In this document: piece after piece, positions 21,072 through 29,920 of the stretch | Position numbering within the stretch: the stretch's first letter is position 1 | How the letters are laid out: every line of letters starts with the position of its first letter | Assembly: GCA_018292915.2 (NCBI GenBank) | Contig: JACVVK020000524.1 | Location: 354,158-418,157, forward strand | Direction of reading: 5' to 3' | Origin: Batillaria attramentaria | Lineage: Eukaryota > Mollusca > Gastropoda > Batillariidae | DNA length: 64,000 nt | Made by a program: the position numbers and the translations under genes | The notes under the pieces: generated by a model | What the model was told of the DNA's origin: nothing | Database searches by the model: none | Seen by the model: the letters and a program-made list of their open reading frames with translations, nothing else

Positions 21072-21633
21072 GACACATAAGTCTTTATGAGAAACCTGTG
21101 CTTTGTTGATCGTTTTTAAATATCTGACGCGGATGTTGAAGATGTATTGGTTTTATGGTTACAATGAAGAAAGAGGTTGTCTGATGAGAGAGACAAAAAA
21201 AACCCTCTCTTTAACCTTGTTGGTCTTTTTTTTTTTTTTTTTTTCCTTGTCTGCTTAAATGGCTTTTTTCCTGTTAAAAACGAAACAAAGTCTGTTATGA
21301 ATATTCTGAATGATCACGTTGGTATACTGTTAATCCAGTACAGTGCAACGTGTGCAGTAATCTGTCGGAAGTAAATGCATTGTTCTGTTTTAAAAGGAAG
21401 TTTGATGTATTTTGTCTGTTACTGGTGAACGCAATCTATTCGTCTTTTATGACTTTTGAAAGAGTCGTAGAAATGATCAACTTCTTGTATGCATCGACAG
21501 CTAACGGCCCCTGTTCTTGTAGTTTTGGTTTCTGACTTACAATGCAGCTCAGGTACTCGTCCTGGTTCACGCACGTACTATTCTGAAATAAAATCCAGCT
21601 CCAAACTGCAGTCGATCTAGCAACCTAATAGGA
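21072..21633. other. intergenic, nothing recognised
   Basis: AT-rich unique-looking sequence with a T-run at about 21226-21244 and another AATAAA near 21588. No gene or repeat signal was seen. Confidence 0.6.
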
Positions 21634-21911
21634 TTGTCACACGTTGCGACTGTGCAGGCCTTCCTACCAGCGGCAGTATGCCCTCAGGGCCAATTAAATC
21701 CGCTTGTTACTCCCCGGAGACGCCGCCGCCGCGACGCCTGTGAATAGAGCACGGGCCTATGTTTTCCTCGCCACGCCAGCAAGTCGCCGCTGACCGTGCT
21801 TTGTGCCCCGGGTCGGCGGTGCAGCTGGTAGCGAAAGTGTGTTGCAACGTATGACGGCAACCCCCGCGCAATACAAAAGCGGGTGCCTCGCAGGCACCCT
21901 ACGTGTGACAA
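21634..21911. mobile_element. MITE with 11-bp perfect terminal inverted repeats
   Basis: TTGTCACACGT at 21634-21644 is exactly complementary to ACGTGTGACAA at 21901-21911. The 278-bp body is GC-rich and non-coding. Part of its core ('CCTCGCCACGCCAG' and 'CGCCGCTGACCGT') recurs in the next element. No clear target duplication was seen. Confidence 0.6.
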
Positions 21912-21922
21912 GGCCTTAAGAG

Positions 21923-22159
21923 GCTGGTCAGACGCAGCGATTTTGCAGACTTACCAGCGGTCAAATGCACTCTCATCCAATTTAATCCGCTGGCCGGAGG
22001 GACTGACGCACGACGCCGATTAGGATTAGAACACGGTAATTTTTTTTCCTCGCCACGCCAGTCAATCGCCGCTGACCGTCGGCTTTCGCTCTTTGTGTAT
22101 TGTCCAGCCCCGGGCCAGAGGCGCAGTCCGCTCGCTCTACGCTGGTAGCGTCTGAACAG
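21923..22159. mobile_element. second MITE sharing the core of its neighbour
   Basis: The ends CTGGTCAGACGC and GCGTCTGAACAG pair with one mismatch. The inside repeats 'CCTCGCCACGCCAG', 'CGCCGCTGACCGT', 'GCCCCGGG' and 'GCTGGTAGCG' in the same order and orientation as 21634-21911. Confidence 0.5.
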
Positions 22160-22630
22160 AAAAGCCGTTCGACCAGCGCGGGAAGGCTCGCAGAGCGTGC
22201 CGTAGGTTTGAACAGCTTTGAGACTAAGTCGAACCAGTACGTGCTTTTTGCTGTACAGTACAGTACAGTACAGTACAGCCCAGCCCACCCCTCAGTGGCG
22301 GAGGTGGATATCTCAGGCTTCATTCCTATACTGTAAATTTTAGTCAGTCCGAGCTGAAAAATGAACAGGCAGGTGTGTCGGACAAAATGCCCTGTGTACA
22401 TTGTGGTCAGAGAGGGTGGACATGACTGTACCAAAAGTACATTGTCTCAAGAAAATATATAACACAACAGTGAAAACTTTAGCACTGCTTAGAGGGGACA
22501 CTGACAAAAATCAGCACGACAGAGGGACTCGGGCTGTAGTCTGAAAGCACACAAATCAGCCAGCAAAACGCCTGTTTACAATCACAGCTGTAGGAGCCTA
22601 ACACCAAAGTCATAGCCATGAGGCTTGTTC

Positions 22631-22813
22631 AGTAGGACTTTGTAAGGAAGACTTCGTTGAGCAGCGTAACCCATTTATATGTAAATTAGGCCCGTGAGGG
22701 GTACCATTAGCCAATCGCAGCGCGTTATCCGTTCGCGGCCTCCGCCGTGTGGGTCTAATTTACATGTAAATGGGTTACGCTGCTCAGCGAAGTCCTCCTT
22801 ACGAAGTCCTACT
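22631..22813. mobile_element. 183-bp MITE with 59-bp inverted arms
   Basis: The left arm 22631-22689 (AGTAGGACTTTGTAAGGAAG...) and right arm 22755-22813 are complementary except for about five bases, with a 65-base centre. It would fold as a long hairpin. It is not coding. Confidence 0.8.
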
Positions 22814-23113
22814 AAACGTACCTATTGTCCTCTTCAAATTATCGAAGAGAGTCATTTCCCTTTAGGCTCTGTGACACGAGAAAGCCTCACTTTCAACACC
22901 GGCTTGCACCCAAGCTTCTGCCTCTGGTTCACAAGTTCGTTTCTAACAGGTTGATAGTGTGGATAACGGGCTGGTTCAGGTTCATGATGCTGATTTAGTG
23001 GCGTATGACAACAGCACTACCACATGAAAGTCTCAATACCTACGACAAGCATATAACAGCGTATGGAAACCATTTTATCCAATGCGCTGAATCTGTACAT
23101 AGAATCAGTCTCT

Positions 23114-23446
23114 TGGGTCACAGTATAGCATCTGACACCACTGTGGTGACTCTGGCCGGTATGTAAGTTGTTCTAGAAGTGCACCGCGTTCAGAGCAGAC
23201 GAAGTTAACTGGGGTCCCGCTAGACAGCACTGACTGGTCGCTATTTTTAGCGGCTTTGTCGAGTCCCAGTCTGCTAAAAGGACCGCAGGCGCCAAGAAAG
23301 CATTTTTTTCTAATATTGGAAGCCACAAAGTCACGAAACCGGACGCGATGGCCGAGTGAAACATCCTTCTGTCTGGCAAACAAACTTAATAATTATGGCC
23401 TCGAAAGTAGCGGTTTTCCATCTCAAGGGCGTTACGAGCATAAAGG
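23114..23446 (+). repeat. dispersed repeat (family F) copy 1
   Basis: It matches 59921-60260 in inverse orientation over its length. Shared words are 'AAGTTGTTCTAGAAGTG', 'GGTTTTCCATCTCA', 'GAAACATCCTTCT' and 'CTGGCAAACA'. It is non-coding, probably a MITE or SINE-like element. Confidence 0.65.
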
Positions 23447-23694
23447 CTGTAAGTCCCCACGTTATGTTGGTTACGCAGACCCTGTAATAGAGAATCAGTT
23501 TTTAGATCTCGCCGTCAGTCTCTCATTCACCCCCATCGTTTTGGCTTTCTTGTCTTTTGACCACGAGAGTACCGGAGACTGCATGTAAAACACAGTCACG
23601 AATTTTGCGATCGGCGTTCTCTGGGTTGATTTGTCCATCACTAGATGGAATTTATTGTGCCAGTATTTGAGCAGGAATCGCAACACATGTATAT

Positions 23695-24400
23695 TCATGG
23701 CTCTCGAAAGAATCGCATCTGTGAGTCTCGAAAGAATGGCAGTATCTGTGAGTCTCGAAAGAATGGCAGTATCTGTGAGTCTCGAAAGAATGGCAGTATC
23801 AGTGAGTCTCGACAGAATCCCAGTATCTGTGACTCTCGACAGAATCCCAGTATCTGTGACTCTCGACAGAATCGCAGTGTCTGTGACTGTCGGGAGAAAT
23901 GCAGTGTATGTGACTCTCGGAAGAATCGCAGTGTCTGTGACTCTCGACAGAAACGCAATGTCTGTGACTCTCGACAGAATCCCAGTATCTGTGACTCTCG
24001 ACAGAATCGCAGTGTCTGTGACTCTCGGGAGAAACGCAGTGTATGTGACTCTCGGAAGAATCGCAGTGTCTGTGACTCTCGACAGAAACGCAATGTCTGT
24101 GACTCTCGACAGAATCGCAGTGTCTGTGACTCTCGACAGAATAGCAGTGTCTGTGACTCTCGAAAGATTCGCAGTAATTGTGACTCTCGAAAGAATCGCA
24201 GTGTCTGTGACTCTCGAAAGATTCGCAGTAATTGTGACTCTCGACAGAATAGCAGTGTCTGTGACTCTCGAAAGACTCGCAGTAATTGTGACTCTCGAAA
24301 GAATCGCAGTGTCTCGAAAGAACCGCTATATCTGTGAATCTCGAAAGCATCGCATCATTTGTGACTCCAGAAAGCATCGCAATATCCGTGACTCTTGAAA
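23695..24400. repeat. 27-bp degenerate minisatellite, about 26 copies
   Basis: The unit is close to CTCGACAGAATCGCAGTGTC plus TGTGACT. Variants are organised in blocks, with AATGGCAGTATC at the left, AATCGCAGTGTC in the middle and ATTCGCAGTAAT at the right. Two plus-strand and two minus-strand frames stay open across it because the unit is 27 bp. No splice or promoter context supports translation. Confidence 0.92.
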
Positions 24401-24419
24401 TGATTGCAGCAATTATCAA

Positions 24420-24910
24420 TGACTGTTTAGTTCTGGATAGTAAACATCAGCTGTTGATTGAATGTTGTGAGACGTTGAAGTCAGAACTAGCAGAAAAAAA
24501 TTGTGAACATATGTCTGTACTGAGACGGTTTCTGTGATGTGGTCATATCAGTGTAAGTGTACGTTACTGTACAGCCATAATTATGTGTATGTGTGTCACA
24601 TACGAGTTGTCCTGTTTCAAAAACAGTTGAGATAGACGAAAGGGTGAAAAGAGCTGACTAAACAGCATCAGTAATGAATTAGTGTGGAACCGTAATGTTG
24701 CGCCGCACAAACCTTAGTTACCTGATTCGTAGGGATTAGAATAATACTTAAAGGGGTTTGGTATGATATATTACCTGTGTGGTTATAGTACTCTATCATA
24801 GTAGATTGCCATACCTTGGTTCTATACACTTGTGACCATGAAAGAGAGAGAGAGAGAGTTATTCACCTTGTTTTAGTGCGCTCAAACAAATCTGTTTCTA
24901 TCCTCTGCTC

Positions 24911-24972
<62 letters not shown>

Positions 24973-26633
24973 TTTAGAGCGAGAGAGAGAGAGAGCTTGC
25001 TGCATTTTTCAGCTACTTACTCTCTGCCCATTTTTCACTGCCAAACTGTACATAACATTTCCCATGTTTTCAATCATGACCAATTTCCTCAGTCACCTCC
25101 ACAGTATCTTCTCGTTGCTTGGAACTGAAGATTTTACTCAGCTTTTTGTAGGACTTTCTCTCGCGGTTTTAGTGTTTAATTAACCATTACCTCTTAATAA
25201 GTAACCCCCTAAAGAAACAGATGAATTGTATTTTAGTGTAGTCGTTAGTAAAGAGGTACACTGACACAGCAGTGAATGACTACGCATTCGAACATCCATG
25301 TTTTGAGTATAGCATGCAGGGGACATCTCCCCCATCACAGGGTGTTTTTTTTTTTTTTTTTTTTCCTTACTGACGACGCCACCCTCTTTGTGTATAAATG
25401 TCCTCTATCCACTTGTTTGTGAACTGTGCCTCTAAAGTTCAAATGTTGATTTTCTTCCTCCTTTCCAGGAGAGTTGTCTTTTTGGGGGTGATCGACAGTG
25501 GTCTGCCCTTACTGTTACTCGTTGGTTGTGTCAGCAACAGTTGTCAAAGTGGATGTCACTTGACTTTGCCCTACCGAAAACACGTCATACCCACAGGCGC
25601 CTGATTAAGAAGAAAAAAGAAAAAAAGAGCTGATATAGATCGTCTACTAGCAGCAAATTCCCACCAAAAATTAAGGGTCGGTGACTCCAGAGTTTGACGT
25701 GGATTTCTCAGTTTTTGTTGCGGGAAATCGCAATTTCTAAATATTCCAATCTCATGAAATTGTTGGAGACAGTTCAGTTGTATTGACGTAATTTTTTTTT
25801 AACCTTGAAGCACGTACTTGCCTTTAACAACTTCATGAAAAGCTCCTATCGGAAGTGCGACATTCACTGGAATGGTGTTTTGTTAATTTTGTTTGTTAAA
25901 ATTGAGATTGGAAGGTTTATCAGCTTAAAAAAGCTTGAAGATTCGAGTTTCACAGCCTGTATTTGAAATGTTACGAGTGGCGGCCCAAACGTGTTATAGT
26001 TTCACACAGGCATGGGGTGGGTTCATCATCCCCCCCCCCCCCCCATTCGGCTGTCGTTTTGTCAGGCGCCTGCGTGTGTGTGTGTGTGTCTGGTTTTTTT
26101 TTGTTTTTTTTTAACTTTGAACAGACTAATGTTTGTCGTCACACATTTCACACTGAAAACCGTTGCGTGGATATTTTGCACTAAACTGGCATTCTCACTC
26201 ACGTGACGTGACCTAAAATAAAGAAAAAAATAAAAATAAATGGACATCGACAACAATGCGTTTGTGTTGGTTACTAACTTGTTACTGTTCGTGTGTTCAG
26301 TGGTTTATGAAATTGTTGGAGACAGTTTTGGTATTTCTCTCTGTCTCTCTCTCTCTCTCTCACACACGCACACACACACACGAAAGAACAAACCGGAAGT
26401 TTGCACAACCCCGTATACCGTGCTGTGGACAGTGCAGTTTCTGAATCTTAACCCTCTACTGTTATTGGCTAAAGGCGCACTCTTTTGTGGAAGAAGGTAG
26501 TTAACTCTTCTTTTTTTCTTTTTTTTTCCCCATCTCGCCTGACCGGGGTACGACAGCATGCACGCACACCAACGAAACAAAACAAAAACGACAAAGACAC
26601 GCACACACTCGCAGGTACATAAATTGCACCACA
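24420..26633. other. intergenic, unique sequence with microsatellites
   Basis: (GT)n at about 24912-24970 followed by (GA)n, a T-run at 25348-25365, a C-run at 26030-26044, and (CT)n/(CA)n at 26337-26381. No supported gene was found on either strand. Confidence 0.6.
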
Positions 26634-26831
26634 GATCATACAGTTAAGGGGGGTGGGTGTTTGGGGTTTAACGTCCTTTTCCACCATATACGGGTGATAT
26701 CAAAGACGGGGCAACGATGAAAAAGCCAGCACAAATATTTGGCCCCAGCCGGGATACGAACTCACGACCCGAGCATTAGAAGTCCAACGCTTTACCATTC
26801 GGCCACCCCGGCTCCCCGATCATACAGTTAA
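26634..26831 (-). mobile_element. SINE family A copy 2 with perfect 14-bp target-site duplication
   Basis: GATCATACAGTTAA occurs at 26634-26647 and again at 26818-26831. Between them is a full family A element on the minus strand, head at 26817 and 3' end CCAAACACCCACCCCCC near 26648. The perfect duplication indicates a recent insertion. Confidence 0.92.
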
Positions 26832-27032
26832 AGCCTGCATGCCATCCAACACGAAGGTTTATTTGTAATTACTTTTACTTTTATTCCCTTTCAACAAAAT
26901 GCAGTACTATAGGTGTAACCACTGACAGAATACGTATCATATGAAAGTTTACACCATCACTGCGTGTAATTTTAGCCCAATTTACAATACAGTACATATA
27001 CATGCATGTAATACCAAGACAACTTTTTCACC

Positions 27033-27106
<74 letters not shown>

Positions 27107-27648
27107 GACACGCACAAAAGAGAAAAAAGCAGTTTATTTTGAGCGAGTTTTGTCAGTGGTGTACCAAGCCTAGCACTCGGCAAAGCCTGGCCAACATGGC
27201 CAAAGACCATGTGTATGCTTCTAAGCACCAGAGAAACCGGAGCTCCCGGAGAAAAACTCTGAAACCAGGCACCTTCTGCAAAGCTTTACAGGATTCATGG
27301 TAACATCATGCAACCTTGTACCATACCATATGCTGTCTTCACAGTTCTGCCTTTTATACATGGCAACATAACTTCAGGAGGCGCAGTATTACATTACTAC
27401 AAACCATGACCAAATCAGAACAACAACAAAAATTACTACAGTTAAACACCATACCAGTGGCGTTTCTTTGCAAGGTTCAACATTCACAGCTTGAAAAATT
27501 GCAGATGCTTTAGATAAGAATATTACTTCTGATCCTCGATGAGAATCTGAGAGCACATGTAAAGGCAAGTCTGGAAATGTACAAATAAAATATAAAAAAG
27601 TAACACAGAAAATTAAATGATAGATGAATAAAAGCACCCCCCCCCTCA

Positions 27649-27695
<47 letters not shown>

Positions 27696-29771
27696 TCAAC
27701 TGATAATCGCCAGTTTTCAAGTTAAAAATACACCAACACAAACATCTAAAACAATCTTTTTCAGTTTAAACCTTGAAAGTAAGAAAGCATCTGTATAAAC
27801 ACCCAAACACATTTTTAAAAAAAAGAATTAAACAATGTCTAAAATGTATAATGTACTCCCCTCCACACACATTAAAGTTTTGTCCAATTTTAAACTTGAA
27901 AATGTTCTTCACTGAAAGGAAACACACAAACTCACACAATTAAAAAAACTGATAAGACGATTTTCTTTTTAAAAACTTGAAATGTAAAACCGCATCCACA
28001 TAAACACACATTAAAAGAAACTAAAATCTTTCATATGTCCACATGCAGACAGAGAAAATTTGGCAAAAACAAAACAGAAAAAAGGGGGCATTTGTTAAGA
28101 CCATGAATGGCTAACCGATGATGACGAAACTGAAAAGGAAATCGAACGAAACAAATCTGACAGTAGACTATACATTTGGTGAGTATGGTATTGCTTGAGA
28201 CTGTGCACATGTACAATTGCCAGTTTGATGCGGTGTTCAGCATCACGGAATGTCTGTCACGGAATGTCTGAGGCAACCGACAAAGGGAACAAAAAAGAAT
28301 GTCAGAGGATCGTACTGACAGAAGGAAAAGAGTAAAATCAGCAAATCTGTATAGCCATGACAGCCAACATAGACACAGGGCTTGGGGAGATAGAGTTGGG
28401 GGGGGGGGGGTGTTAGAAAGAGAAACAGAAAAGATTTAAAAACTAAAGACGTGGTTTAAGACAGCATAAGTTCTGGTATTTAAAAAAAAAGCGCACACAC
28501 GCATTAATAACAATTAAAATCTAAATCTAAAATGTACACACATTCATACAAGAATAAAATGTATAATAAGCCAAAATCTAAAACGCATGCAAAAACATGC
28601 AAATAAAATTTGTAAAATTAAAAAAAATAAAATAAAAAATTAAATAAAATAAATATAAAACGCCGACACACATTAAAACAAATTTTTAAAAGACTTTAAA
28701 ATCTAAACTGTAAAACATTCAAACACATACATAAACCATTAAAATATAAAAGGAAACATATGTGCTAAACTTTTTCTTGAAATCGAATCAGAACAAATGA
28801 CAGCTAAAGCCACTGAGAACACCCAAGCATAAGAGCTAGATTTCATATTCACGACTAAAATAAACGCACAAACGCGTTAAAAATCAATAAAAATGAAAAG
28901 TCTTTCACACACACACACACACACTAAATTAACATTATTAAAATGTGAACATTAAAACATGCCCACAGAAACAACAAACACATACACAGCATTTGCAGAA
29001 CTGGCATTGTTAACACCACTGATGGTTCACAATGAAAAAAAAATCAGAAAATAAAATTTCAGAAACAAGAACACCACTCTCATAGTATCTGGTAAACACG
29101 ATATTGGTAAACAATGATGGTATTGTATCTTTGACATACACTGTTGTTCATGTTAAGAAAAAGAAAAAGAAAAGAAAAACAAAAAAACGACCCCCCCCCC
29201 CCCCAAAAAAAAAAAAAACCAACAAAAAAAAAAAAAAAAAAACGAAAAAGAAAGAGAAAAACAAAGCAAAGTGGGCCTGCGTACACACTCACATACACAT
29301 GACGCAAAACCAGGTCGAGTTCATGTAAAAGCCAGGTGCGGTAAATACTAATGGAGTCAGAGAAGTGGAACATTTGCGTTCTAATCAATAAATTCTCTGT
29401 GAACAACTCACAACAGAACATTTTAAAAAGCCTTTTAGACACAGACCTTGAGAGCTTTCACATTCACGTATCCAATCAGTCCACCCATCAAATATGATTT
29501 ACATATTGCACAAATATACAATGTTTTGTTTTGCAGTCATGTAGAACCTCGCCAAGACTGGAAATTCATCAGGTGGGAAACCCTTGCCTTGGAGGTATTT
29601 GGATATCGAATGGGTGACAGTGTACATAGTATAATTAGGGGACTCACACAAAGGACAATAAACATGACACAATATAGCCAAACAGATTTAGGTGTAGGCC
29701 ATTTCGTTAGATGGAATGTCCATGTGGTGTAGTGATATTGACAGGTGACGTGGATGTGGCCCGGCAGAAGT
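26832..29771 (-). other. possible 3' UTR of the minus-strand gene; A-rich, no ORF
   Basis: Read on the minus strand this is T-rich, as UTRs often are. It holds (CA)n at 27036-27103 and 27650-27690, a G-run at 28399-28409, and poly-C/A runs at 29189-29240. A minus-strand AATAAA (plus TTTATT at 26860) would be a candidate end. That transcription reaches this far is inference only. Confidence 0.25.
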
Positions 29772-29920
29772 TCAGCTGCTGACGCCTTGGAAGAGAGAGG
29801 TGTAAAGACCGGTGCAGTTTATCCAGGCACTTGTTTTGGTCCAGGCAGAAGGGAAGCCTGGATCAATGTTCTCCACACTTTCTGTATCATCTGCTTCTCG
29901 CTGATACAGGACAGGTATTT
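29772..29920 (-). CDS. minus-strand gene, terminal exon candidate
   Basis: The acceptor (minus) 'ctttttctttcag' is strong. In the frame reached from 30460 (one leftover base) it encodes 'PVLYQREADDTESVENIDPG', then 'FPSAWTKTSAWINC', and ends at TGA (plus 29772-29774). In the frame reached through 30300-30243 it stops after about ten codons. The first reading looks more protein-like. Confidence 0.4.
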
